A stretch of 64,000 nucleotides of DNA from Chlorogloeopsis fritschii (GTDB lineage: Bacteria > Cyanobacteriota > Cyanobacteriia > Cyanobacteriales > Nostocaceae): assembly GCF_043099315.1 (NCBI RefSeq), contig NZ_CP170746.1. One strand, given 5' to 3'. Under the pieces are notes generated by a model. It made no database searches. It was not told where the DNA came from and saw nothing but the letters and a program-made list of their open reading frames with translations. Position numbers and translations under genes: made by a program. Shown piece by piece: positions 27,632 to 35,864 of the stretch (the first letter of the stretch is position 1; each line of letters starts with the position of its first letter).

Positions 27632-27664
27632 AGATCCCCGACTTTTTAAAAAAGTCGGGGATCT
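27632..27664. repeat. AGATCCCCGACTT hairpin repeat, copy 1
   Basis: A perfect inverted repeat AGATCCCCGACTTTTT / AAAAAAGTCGGGGATCT. The same hairpin with a different loop occurs at 38728-38760. It lies between uvrA and the ferredoxin gene, away from any gene end. Confidence 0.85.
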
Positions 27665-27783
27665 GAACACCCGTATTTATTGAGAGTCTGGCTTGACTAT
27701 TGACTAATGACCAAATCATTATTGTTAGGCTAGAAATAGCTGGCTAAGTACAGCGATTGCGATCTAATAAAGAGGGGAAATCT

Positions 27784-28011
27784 ATGCCACACACTATTGT
27801 TACAGAGGTTTGTGAAGGCGTCGCAGATTGTGTAGACGCTTGTCCAGTTGCTTGTATTCACCCAGGGCCAGGTAAAAATGTCAAGGGAACCGATTGGTTC
27901 TGGATTGATTTTGCCACCTGTATTGACTGTGGCATATGTCTCCAAGTTTGCCCAGTAGAAGGAGCGATCGTTCCAGAAGAAAGGCCAGATTTACAAAAGA
28001 CGCCATCATAG
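27784..28011 (+). CDS. Ferredoxin with two iron-sulfur cluster motifs (7Fe/8Fe type)
   Basis: The 75-residue electron carrier has the Cys patterns VCEGVADCVDACPVAC (about 8-23) and CIDCGICLQVCP (about 46-57). The first has extra spacing between its first two cysteines, as in seven-iron ferredoxins of the Azotobacter FdI type, so one cluster may be [3Fe-4S]. Start at 27784 follows AGAGGGGAAA. It is monocistronic, with repeat DNA on both sides. Partners are unknown. Residues after 58 (EGAIVPEERPDL) form a short tail. Confidence 0.88.
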   Translation: MPHTIVTEVCEGVADCVDACPVACIHPGPGKNVKGTDWFWIDFATCIDCGICLQVCPVEGAIVPEERPDLQKTPS

Positions 28012-28015
28012 TTTA

Positions 28016-28101
28016 CTAGGGACTAGGGGTTAGGGGCTAGGGGCTAGGAAGAGAACAAGGAGAGGAATTGTACAGACGCTTCGGAACCGAAGCGTCTCTA
28101 C
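28016..28101. repeat. GGGGCTA tandem repeat and GTACAGACGCTTCGG hairpin
   Basis: Units of GGGGTTA/GGGGCTA run at 28024-28050. At 28070-28101 GTACAGACGCTTCGG pairs with CCGAAGCGTCTCTAC. The outer GTAGAGACGC-type arms recur at 33369-33420 and 55143-55170 with unrelated loops. Confidence 0.7.
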
Positions 28102-28174
28102 CCAGTCGCCGATACCCAGTCCCCAATTTTTACTTGACTAGGAAATATTGATTAATATTATTAACTACTAACTA

Positions 28175-28360
28175 CTGTGCGGGCGGGTTTATGTAAATTA
28201 TGGGTTTGAGCCGAATACCATCAAAAAAACCCACACGCCAGTTGTTTTATGCCGGGAAACCCTTACTTTCGCTTATCCACTTTGTGTCTACGCCAGTCGC
28301 CTGCGCTCGTGTTACCCTCCCGCAGCGCTGGCTCACCACCGCACTGGCTCCCCTACTTAA
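28175..28360. repeat. Composite hairpin element, diverged form
   Basis: It starts with a CTGTGCGGGCGGGTTT hairpin and continues through a GC-rich stretch ending in GCACTGGCTCCCCTACTTAA. Ends and order match the composites at 20891-21055 and 54799-55139, although the centre is different. It occupies the promoter region of the LivF-type ATPase gene. Confidence 0.65.
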
Positions 28361-28384
28361 CCACTAACCACTACCCACTAACCC

Positions 28385-29113
28385 ATGACTATTGACTATT
28401 TACTAGAAGTTAAAAATGTTCATGCTGGATACATCAAGGATGTAGATATTTTGCAAGGTATAAATTTTTGCCTTTACCCTGGAGAAATGGTGACAGTAAT
28501 TGGCCCCAATGGTGCAGGTAAATCAACCTTAGCGAAAACTATTTTTGGACTGTTAACACCCCACAAAGGCACAATTACCTTTAAAGGAGAGGATATAACA
28601 GGACTAAAGTCAAATCACATTGTTCAAAAGGGAATGTGTTACGTACCGCAAATTTCTAATGTCTTTCCCTCTTTGAGTGTTGAAGAGAACCTCGAAATGG
28701 GTGCTTTTGTCCGTAATGTCGCCTTAAAACCACTGAAAGATAAAATATTTACCATGTTCCCCAGGCTTGCCGATCGCCGCCATCAACGTGCTGGCACTCT
28801 CTCTGGAGGAGAACGGCAGATGCTAGCGATGGGTAAAGCTTTGATGTTAGAACCCAGCTTATTACTTTTGGATGAACCTTCCGCAGCTCTATCTCCTATG
28901 TTGGTAACTCAAGTATTTGAGCAAATTAAAGAAATTAACCGCACAGGTACGGCAATTGTCTTGGTAGAGCAAAACGCTCGTAAAGCTTTGGAAATGGCGC
29001 ATCGGGGTTATGTCCTAGAGTCGGGGCGAGATGCAATCCAAGGCCCTGGTTTAGAATTATTGAACGATCCAAAAGTGGGCGAATTGTATCTTGGGGCTGG
29101 TAAGGCGCGTTAA
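28385..29113 (+). CDS. LivF/NatE-like ABC transporter ATP-binding protein (amino-acid importer type)
   Basis: This 242-residue ABC ATPase has Walker A GPNGAGKST (about 40-48), the Q-loop in YVPQISNVFPSLSVEENL, signature LSGGERQ (about 139) and Walker B LLLLDEPSAAL (about 158-168). The sequence style (LAKTIFGLLTPHKGTITFKG, VLVEQNARKAL) is that of LivF, one of two ATPases of branched-chain or neutral amino acid importers, called NatE in cyanobacteria. The other subunits are not adjacent; cyanobacterial nat genes are often scattered, which fits. The start codon sits in an ATGACTATTGAC repeat-like string, so the first residues are uncertain. Confidence 0.87.
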   Translation: MTIDYLLEVKNVHAGYIKDVDILQGINFCLYPGEMVTVIGPNGAGKSTLAKTIFGLLTPHKGTITFKGEDITGLKSNHIVQKGMCYVPQISNVFPSLSVEENLEMGAFVRNVALKPLKDKIFTMFPRLADRRHQRAGTLSGGERQMLAMGKALMLEPSLLLLDEPSAALSPMLVTQVFEQIKEINRTGTAIVLVEQNARKALEMAHRGYVLESGRDAIQGPGLELLNDPKVGELYLGAGKAR

Positions 29114-29114
29114 C

Positions 29115-31442
29115 TCAGGCATGAGAACTGCTAGCTAAATTAGCAATGATGCCAATCAAATTCAAGTTGCTCAAAATATCTGTAGCTTGAATCAATTGGG
29201 TTTGAGTTACTTTACCAATACGTGCCACCATCACGATGCTATTGCAGAAGGTTGCTAAAATTCTGGCATCGACCATAGTCAGAATAGCAGGAGCATCTAT
29301 CAATACAAGGTCATAAGTGTCCTCAAACAACTCTACCAATTCTTTCATTCGTCGAGAACTCAGCAACTTCACCGTATTTTCGGTGGTAGATCCAGCGGTT
29401 AAAACATCTATAGAGGGGTGAATAGGCTGGATGTAATTCTCAAAGGAGGTGTTTGCTTCATCTACTAATAATAGCGATAATCCCCAATCATTAGAAAGTT
29501 CTAGAGTTTTGTGCAAATTTGGTTGGTGTAAGTTAGCATCAATTAGCAGTACCCGTCGATGCATCCGAGCAGCACTCACCGCTAATTCCACAGCCAAGGT
29601 TGTTTTGCCTTCCCCTGGTACTGCTGAAGTTACCATGAGAGACTTAAACGAAAGGGGAGATTTGATGATTTGGATATTTTGATACGCCATATCCAATGTT
29701 TGCTGGGAAGGCTTTTCGTCAAAGATTTCTGCTGCTTTAAAGTCAGCTTTGGTTCGCCCCCACTTCCAAGGTAATCGCCACCCTTGCCAGCGATGGTTAA
29801 ATGGTCTTAATTTTGGAACTGTAGCTAGTATCCGCAGGTTAGTCAGCTTTTTTAACTCTTGTGGAGAATAAATAACGCTGTTAGACAATCCTCCCATCAA
29901 GGCAGCGGCAATACCTAAAATCGGTGCAGCGATCGCTCCTCCAACAAGAAATAATAATCTGTTGCTACCCACGTCGATTCCCCGCTGGGGTTCTTCTAAA
30001 ACTTGCCAGTCAAGGTTTGTTTGAGAAATTTTCAGTCCTAGAGATTGTTGCGCCTGAGTAAGTTGCTCAAGTTGCTTGCGATTAGCTTCTACACCTGACT
30101 GCAAGCGTTTGTACTCCGATATTAGTTTTGGATATTTACTTAACTCGGAGGAAAATTTTTGTTCTGACTCAACTAAACTCTTTTCATTGGCACGCAATCC
30201 CTTGATAGTTGTCTCTACCTCAATTAATTTTTGCGCTAGCTCAGGTTCAACCTCTTTTAATTGCCCTTTTGTCAATAATGGTTGTCTTGTACTTTCTAGA
30301 GCAGGCACTTTTTCTGCTAGCGATCGCTTGAGTGCTTGCCAGTTAATTGGCTGTGCCGCTCTGGTGTTTGCTGTGTTCAGAACTCGCAGTACTGAAGCTT
30401 GTGTCTGTTGATTAGATGTTGAGAGTAATTGCCTTATTTCTTCCCTTAATAAATTAACTTGACTCTGGCGCTGTTCGATTAGTTTTTGTACAGCAGGAAA
30501 GTCATCTGTATAGCGTTGGCGTTCCTGAGCTAAAGTTGATTCGGTTTTTTGAATTTCATCGAGTAGTACTTGATAATGCGAGGATTCACCCAGGGAAGAA
30601 GAGCTTGTGTTTGAAGAAGACAAGGCAAGTTCTTTCTCGATATTTTTTTGGCGAGCTTGTAAATTTTGCAGTTGAGCGCGAGTGGATTGCAGCTGTTTTT
30701 TCGTATCTCCAAGTGATTCTAGAAGAATTTTGCCTTGAATCTCAGGATCGAATATATTGTGTTTTTTGCGAAATTTTTCTAATTTTTCCTCAGCTAGCTG
30801 CAACTGCTGTTTCATTGTCGGTAGGCGATCGTTAACTAAAGCAAGTGCCTTATTAACGCGGTATTTTTGTTGCTCAATATTGTAGTCTCGAAATGCTGTT
30901 TGAAGAGCTTGCAATACTTTTTGGGCTTTCAGTGGATCGCTACTTTCAAAGGAAAGCTCAAATACTTGCTCGTAGGCAGGATCAACTCCTGTTTCTTCAT
31001 CTAGTTCCTTGACAACTAAAGGTTTCCAATAAGGGTTTTTACCTTTAATTTCTTCTACAGTAATATTGGGATATTCAGCACTAAGTGCATTTACAGCTTT
31101 TTGGATAATTTTGGAACTGACTATCAACCTCATATTAGGAGTGTAGTCAAAAGCTTCTAATTTAGGTTCAATTAAATCTTTCAATAAACCTTCTTGAGCA
31201 TTACTTAGCAGTTCTCGTTCATCAAGGCTGGAGTTTACTAATAACTGCATAGAGCTTCGGTAAACAGGTTTTGCACTGAAAGCCATAAAACTTGCAACCG
31301 ACATGACTACGCAGGAAACACCTACAATCAAAAAGCGTCGTTGCCGCAAACTTGTAAAGATTGTAGGAGTTTTTCTCAAATCATCAGAACTTTTTTGAGA
31401 AGTAATAACTAGTTTTCCTCGTTCCAGCTCAGTGTTAATCAC
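29115..31442 (-). CDS. Polysaccharide biosynthesis tyrosine autokinase (Wzz/Wzc-like, BY-kinase)
   Basis: The 775-residue inner-membrane protein combines an N-terminal Wzz chain-length domain (helix about 33-53), a long coiled coil (about 195-460), a second helix (about 495-520) and a cytoplasmic P-loop kinase domain (about 560-770). Walker A is GEGKTTLA (about 617), Walker A' VLLIDANLHQPNLH and Walker B YDLVLIDAPA. Such proteins control export and length of capsule or exopolysaccharide. The usual C-terminal cluster of tyrosines is absent: the protein ends IIANLASSSHA. Autophosphorylation, if any, must use other residues. Isolated from other polysaccharide genes. Confidence 0.88.
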   Translation of the reverse strand: MINTELERGKLVITSQKSSDDLRKTPTIFTSLRQRRFLIVGVSCVVMSVASFMAFSAKPVYRSSMQLLVNSSLDERELLSNAQEGLLKDLIEPKLEAFDYTPNMRLIVSSKIIQKAVNALSAEYPNITVEEIKGKNPYWKPLVVKELDEETGVDPAYEQVFELSFESSDPLKAQKVLQALQTAFRDYNIEQQKYRVNKALALVNDRLPTMKQQLQLAEEKLEKFRKKHNIFDPEIQGKILLESLGDTKKQLQSTRAQLQNLQARQKNIEKELALSSSNTSSSSLGESSHYQVLLDEIQKTESTLAQERQRYTDDFPAVQKLIEQRQSQVNLLREEIRQLLSTSNQQTQASVLRVLNTANTRAAQPINWQALKRSLAEKVPALESTRQPLLTKGQLKEVEPELAQKLIEVETTIKGLRANEKSLVESEQKFSSELSKYPKLISEYKRLQSGVEANRKQLEQLTQAQQSLGLKISQTNLDWQVLEEPQRGIDVGSNRLLFLVGGAIAAPILGIAAALMGGLSNSVIYSPQELKKLTNLRILATVPKLRPFNHRWQGWRLPWKWGRTKADFKAAEIFDEKPSQQTLDMAYQNIQIIKSPLSFKSLMVTSAVPGEGKTTLAVELAVSAARMHRRVLLIDANLHQPNLHKTLELSNDWGLSLLLVDEANTSFENYIQPIHPSIDVLTAGSTTENTVKLLSSRRMKELVELFEDTYDLVLIDAPAILTMVDARILATFCNSIVMVARIGKVTQTQLIQATDILSNLNLIGIIANLASSSHA

Positions 31443-32604
31443 TATGAAATCCCTCTAAATCAAAACACTATTTTTTAGTAAAAATAGTCAATCATTTTGG
31501 TTATATTAATAAAACTTTGTTTTTCAGATAGGCAAAATGCCATACTTAATCATTACTACATCTAATGACTATATCTACATCCAAAGTTTATCAATAAATA
31601 AATATTTATAGTTACACTTCTCCAATTTGAGCGTACATCTCAAATATTTATCAAATATCAACTTATTCTTCAACTCTTATGCAACAAGTAGGTTGATATT
31701 TGCTAGCAGTTTATTTATATGTACACAGATAGGAATTTCACTTAGTTTTTCAATTAGAACACCAGGAGAAATTTGTTCATACAAACCTAAAGTGCCAATT
31801 TAGAAATGTCAATGCTCTCTGTGAATCTTTAAATTTTCTTACCAATAAAGATTATTAGACATAAAATTTAAACACTTAGTTTTTTATACATTATTTTGAT
31901 TGATGATTTTTGTGTCATATTTTTTACTAATAAATTTAAATATATGCAATTGGAAGTGTATATTGATACTTTTAGTTGGGTATAAATAATTTAACTATAT
32001 ACAGAGTAGATTTAGATATTGAATTGAACTTAACGTTTAAAGGCAATGTATATGAAATGGTCGAGTAGAAACTAAATAAAACTATTCGTATAAAATCCGT
32101 ATTTAAATTGTCAAATAGTAGTTAAGTACAACTTATATGATTGTCCTAAACTTCTGCCTGACAGTAAGTTTAATATGTATAGTTCAGCAACTAGTAAAGT
32201 ATTATCACTATCAACTTATTTTACTAAAATATGCAATACGTGTGTAAAATTTTCAAAATAGTCTAGATAGTATTACTTAAAAAGCTTGCTTGCTTTACTA
32301 ACTTCAAGTAAAGATTTGGTAAAGTAATCTATATTCAAGCGATCGCTGATAGAGTTTTACGTTTTATATCCGAAACACAACCCACATGAAGGTACTTAAA
32401 AGCCTCGACATTTCTAACATCTGAAAACAGGCTTTTATACCACTGGCAATTATTTTCAACATAGAACATAGATAGTAAGCTCGCTCTTAAGTCAGAAACG
32501 TAGCCCAGAGCAGCCATAATATCAAAAGCTCGGCTGCTCTGATCTGCTGGAGGTACAGGCGCATACTGCAACTGAGATGAGGAAGCTCTTAAGACTATGG
32601 CTTA
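31443..32604. other. Long AT-rich intergenic region
   Basis: About 1.16 kb of very AT-rich DNA with no frame I can support. A 78-codon frame at 32335-32571 on the minus strand lies downstream of the acidic repeat protein but has no ribosome site and no recognisable similarity. The region may hold promoters for the tyrosine kinase gene at its left end. Confidence 0.4.
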
Positions 32605-32943
32605 CTAGTCGTCATCGTCCTCATCATCGTAACGGTCTTTACGAGAACGGCGGGAACCCTTAGAATACTCCTCATCGTCTTCATCGTCCTCATCATCGTA
32701 ACGGTCTTTACGGGAACGGCGATCGCTGCTAGAATACTCCTCATCGTCCTCATCATCGTAACGGTCTTTACGAGAACGGCGATCGCTGCCAGAATACTCC
32801 TCATCGTCCTCATCATCGTAGCGATCTTCACTAGCTGGATGTACCCGCCGTCCTCTGTGAGTATCATAGTCTCTTTCACGTTCTTCGTCTTTTGACCCGC
32901 CGATAAAGTCCTTCGCTTTTCGCAAAAAATCATCTACCATCAT
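32605..32943 (-). CDS. Acidic/basic tandem-repeat protein (DRYDDEDDEEYS repeats)
   Basis: The 112-residue protein has a short N-terminal segment MMVDDFLRKAKDFIGG, like an amphipathic helix. It is followed by three and a half repeats of about 20-23 residues: DRYDDEDDEEYS, a variable GS/SS/KG, then DRRSRK or RRSRK. Each unit pairs an acidic block with an Arg/Lys/Ser block. At the DNA level the units are nearly identical 60-69 bp blocks, suggesting recent expansion. It is presumably disordered and able to self-associate by charge. No function is known. The alternative minus-strand frame over the same DNA is a shadow. Confidence 0.7.
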   Translation of the reverse strand: MMVDDFLRKAKDFIGGSKDEERERDYDTHRGRRVHPASEDRYDDEDDEEYSGSDRRSRKDRYDDEDDEEYSSSDRRSRKDRYDDEDDEDDEEYSKGSRRSRKDRYDDEDDDD

Positions 32944-33139
32944 CTATCTCCTATTCAAAATTCTGAAAAATCTTGTTATTTACCTGTCTTTGCCTATGAT
33001 TAGCACCTAACAAGGCAATGTTTGATTTAGTAACATCAAATATCTGGAAAACAACGCTATATCTAATACTGGTTTCCTTGTTACAAACATCCATCTCTCT
33101 TGAGGTATGTTTATAATTTCTATGAAAAGGAAGAGCTTT

Positions 33140-33208
33140 AACAGTAAGGTGGGCACTATCCACAATGTAAAAATAAGGTTTTGAGGAAAGATAGGCAGTA
33201 CCCACCCT
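33140..33208. repeat. GGTGGGCACT...AGTACCCACC repeat, copy 1
   Basis: The ends AACAGTAAGGTGGGCACT and GCAGTACCCACCCT are inverted; the same 69-bp arrangement occurs at 56948-57016 with a partly different centre. It lies in what looks like a 118-codon minus-strand frame, which I therefore treat as non-coding. Confidence 0.8.
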
Positions 33209-33368
33209 CAAAAAATTGCTTACTTGGGTTGATATGAATTGGGCGTAATCATCCCATAATTCAGTAACGCCAACGCAGAAAGGGATCGTTGATTGCAGAT
33301 ATCTCAAAGGGGCGACAATACGGCGTCTTATACAATTTCACTAAGACTCTCATAAAAATACAAACCTT

Positions 33369-33420
33369 GTAGAGACGCATATACCGCAGGCATTCCTGGA
33401 GGATAATTTAGCGTCTCTAC
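33369..33420. repeat. GTAGAGACGC inverted repeat
   Basis: Perfect 10-bp arms GTAGAGACGC and GCGTCTCTAC with a 32-base loop. Family members with other loops are at 28070-28101 and 55143-55170. Confidence 0.7.
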
Positions 33421-33456
33421 TTCTACTACGACTTTATAAACCGCAAAATCTCAACT

Positions 33457-34308
33457 TTAGCCGACAGTTCGTGCTAATAAGACTGGGCAAGTAGCATTGA
33501 TTCTCACGTAGTCAGACAAAGAAGAGCCTAAAAGTCGATCTAGATCGACAAAACTCTTAGCAATCGAAGGACGACGATCTGGAGAACCAATTAATAATAG
33601 ATCTACATTCAACTCTTCTGCCAAGCGGCAAATTTTTTCACCTGGCTTGCCCATACTTAGCACGCAGCGAGGTTGTACACCTTGTTTTTTAGCTTCTGCA
33701 ACTGCCGCTGCCAAAACAGGATGTTGTTCAGGATTAACCTGAGTTGATGCAGCAGATTCTCCTCCTAAATCTGTGATTACATGGGATAGAATTAATTCTC
33801 CTCCCTTAATATCTCGAATTAAAAATAATGCCAAATTCAAGCACTGTTTTGACGCTTCAGAATTATCTATTGCTACCATAATGCGGTTAATTTTTTTGAC
33901 ATAAATGTCATCTTTTACCAGCAACATGGGGCGAGAGGATAATTGAAAAACGTACTGACTCACAGAGTTTGCTAAAATCGATTGCAGTCGTTTGAGTCCA
34001 CGAGAACCCATGATAATTAAGTCTGCATCGATTTCTTCTGCTACTTGACAAACTACATCTTTGGGTTCACCTTGCCGCAAGATTGAAGAGACTTGACTGG
34101 GATCTAAATTCAAAGTTTGAATGGCGTTAGCCAAGATTTTGCCACCTTCTTCCCACTTAGCTGTCATCGCTCCGGCGGTGCTTTGTGGCGGAACAACGTG
34201 CAAAACTGTAACTTTTGCTCGTTGAATTGATGGTATTTCCTTCAAAGTTTTCAGCATTTCTTCCGCATGTCCCAGCCCAGAGACAGCTAGCAAAATATTG
34301 TTGATCAT
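33457..34308 (-). CDS. Universal stress protein, two tandem USP domains
   Basis: The 283-residue protein contains two UspA folds (about 1-130 and 138-283). The first has IINNILLAV-like strand 1 and the loop GSRGLKRLQSILANSVSQYV, close to the ATP-binding G-2x-G-9x-G(S/T) motif but with Ala-Asn replacing Gly-Ser. The second has IMVAIDNSEASKQCLNLAL and GSPDRRPSIAK...LLGSSLSDYV. Universal stress proteins modulate stress survival, but the target is unknown. The start MINNILLAV at 34308 is chosen; a 29-codon upstream extension has no support. Confidence 0.87.
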   Translation of the reverse strand: MINNILLAVSGLGHAEEMLKTLKEIPSIQRAKVTVLHVVPPQSTAGAMTAKWEEGGKILANAIQTLNLDPSQVSSILRQGEPKDVVCQVAEEIDADLIIMGSRGLKRLQSILANSVSQYVFQLSSRPMLLVKDDIYVKKINRIMVAIDNSEASKQCLNLALFLIRDIKGGELILSHVITDLGGESAASTQVNPEQHPVLAAAVAEAKKQGVQPRCVLSMGKPGEKICRLAEELNVDLLLIGSPDRRPSIAKSFVDLDRLLGSSLSDYVRINATCPVLLARTVG

Positions 34309-34718
34309 CGTTACGCCTTGTTGCTCACGTAGCTTTGGTTTGCAATCTCTTGTAATTGGCTTAACTTTCACCGCCTTGCTGAACAACACTATCAACAGTT
34401 AACAGTAAATAGTCAATGGAATGCGAATTTATTGCTTTTGACTATGCACTGCCAAACGTTGACAAATGTTATTTTTGTTTGCACCTAGTGACGAATAATT
34501 TTCAACTAGGCTTCATTTATTCAGCTTACTCTTAATATTGCACGATTAACTTAATGAATGATGATGAATTTTATTAGTTTTAATCTATGTTTACTATTTT
34601 TAATTAAAGCTAAGTTAAGTATTGCAAAGAAAAACAGAAAAGTAGATAAAATCTATTTTTGTTTATTGACAAATTTTCAATTTGCTATTAAGAGTTTACC
34701 TCTTTCAGTAGTGACCTT
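34309..34718. other. Intergenic, promoter region of the universal stress gene
   Basis: AT-rich spacer with no supported gene. A 65-codon plus-strand frame at 34558-34755 overlaps the DUF928 gene and looks like noise. Confidence 0.35.
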
Positions 34719-35528
34719 TCACCGACGAGAACATTTTTGCTGCAGAGGCTGTTGAGCTAGTTCTACTAACTCGGCTTGTTGTAGCAGATTGATCCAGAGG
34801 TTCGATAAATTATTATCAGAGGGGTTACAGGCACGTAACTCGGCTACGGTTGATAGTGTATCAAACCAAAGTCCTTGTTCGGCATAGATAGGAATACGCT
34901 CTTTAGGATTCAACCGCTGCAATTGATGAGCTACATTTTTACTGAGAGTAACTCGTTGTATCCAACCATCTACAGTAATCACAGAGCGGGGTGAAGGATC
35001 TGTTCGATCGCAAATAATTGATACAGTCCAGTAATAAGTTTGATTAATTTCTAAAGGCGGAATCTTATCTTGACTCGGTAGGGCTAAACTAGTCACGCCT
35101 GCTTCAGCGCTGGGTTTAAAAATTGTGTTGTACAGAAGGGTTCGCTGGCGCGATCGCTCGTCTATCTGATACAAGGAAAACTGTGTTTGCTGGGCAGTAT
35201 TTTGAGGTGAATACCAAAAAAACCGAGGATAAGCAGCACTTGTCAATCCCAAATTAGTTGCAGGCAACAATAAAGCCACAAGTGCCGGATCGCCAGAAAT
35301 ACAGCTGCCTCTGCGTGTACTCCCTGCCTCCCGGCGTGCTGGTAGTTTCTTAATCGGTATCTTCACTTGGATAGTGCCACTTTTGTTGCTGCGATTACCT
35401 GTTTGTTTTGGTTTCCCTAGTAGCTGGGAATGAGAGGTTGTCTGTGCAATAGCCTCCAAGGGTAAGCTCCAAGGGAATATATGTAGAAGCAAAGATAGAC
35501 AAACTTTCAGAAAATTTGGGCGATACAC
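34719..35528 (-). CDS. DUF928 domain protein, exported
   Basis: The 269-residue protein has a signal peptide (CLSLLLHIFPWSLPLEAIAQ, residues about 10-29) and a DUF928 domain from about 75: GDPALVALLLPATNLGLT, then YPRFFWYSP, FSLYQID and an NQTYYWTVSIICDRTDPS segment. DUF928 proteins are periplasmic or outer-membrane-associated in cyanobacteria, often near CHAT or adenylate-cyclase sensors; the function is unknown. The first codon is GTG at 35528, with no obvious ribosome site. Confidence 0.8.
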   Translation of the reverse strand: MYRPNFLKVCLSLLLHIFPWSLPLEAIAQTTSHSQLLGKPKQTGNRSNKSGTIQVKIPIKKLPARREAGSTRRGSCISGDPALVALLLPATNLGLTSAAYPRFFWYSPQNTAQQTQFSLYQIDERSRQRTLLYNTIFKPSAEAGVTSLALPSQDKIPPLEINQTYYWTVSIICDRTDPSPRSVITVDGWIQRVTLSKNVAHQLQRLNPKERIPIYAEQGLWFDTLSTVAELRACNPSDNNLSNLWINLLQQAELVELAQQPLQQKCSRR

Positions 35529-35777
35529 GTCAAAAAATATTATTTTGCTTTGTGTTCCTTACAACCCAGACATCTGGTTGGGAAAAAATAGTTCCCTGGC
35601 TTCACCACCTGTTTCCACTTAAATTCGTCATTAGCATTCAAACCTTAAGAGACTATTTAATGTACTTTTGTATTATTCTGATCCATGTTATTGTTCACGC
35701 AGAAACTATCCCTGAATAAATAAGGTGAGTATCCAGGTTTGTTCCTTACCTTATAGATTCATCTAATCACGGTAATC

Positions 35778-35797
35778 AGGCGCTATCACCAGCGCCT
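35778..35797. terminator. Short hairpin between DUF928 and oligopeptidase A genes
   Basis: AGGCGCT and AGCGCCT form a 7-bp stem with a six-base loop. T-rich sequence (TCTTTGTTG) follows on the plus strand only, yet the upstream gene runs on the minus strand, so its use as a terminator is doubtful. Confidence 0.35.
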
Positions 35798-35864
35798 TCT
35801 TTGTTGTATTTATTATTTGTATTATTTGTAGGATGGGTAGAGCGCAAGCACTACCCATCTATGT

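Noticed and set aside
32335..32571. 78-codon minus-strand frame downstream of the repeat protein
   Set aside because: No ribosome site, no domain, and located in AT-rich spacer; cannot be excluded but not supported.
32595..32933. Alternative 112-codon frame with MMRTMRSI repeats
   Set aside because: It is the shifted reading of the same tandem repeats; the acidic/basic frame has a proper start and an N-terminal helix.
32951..33307. 118-codon minus-strand frame
   Set aside because: About 70 bases of it are a dispersed repeat that also occurs at 56948-57016, and there is no ribosome site or recognisable domain.
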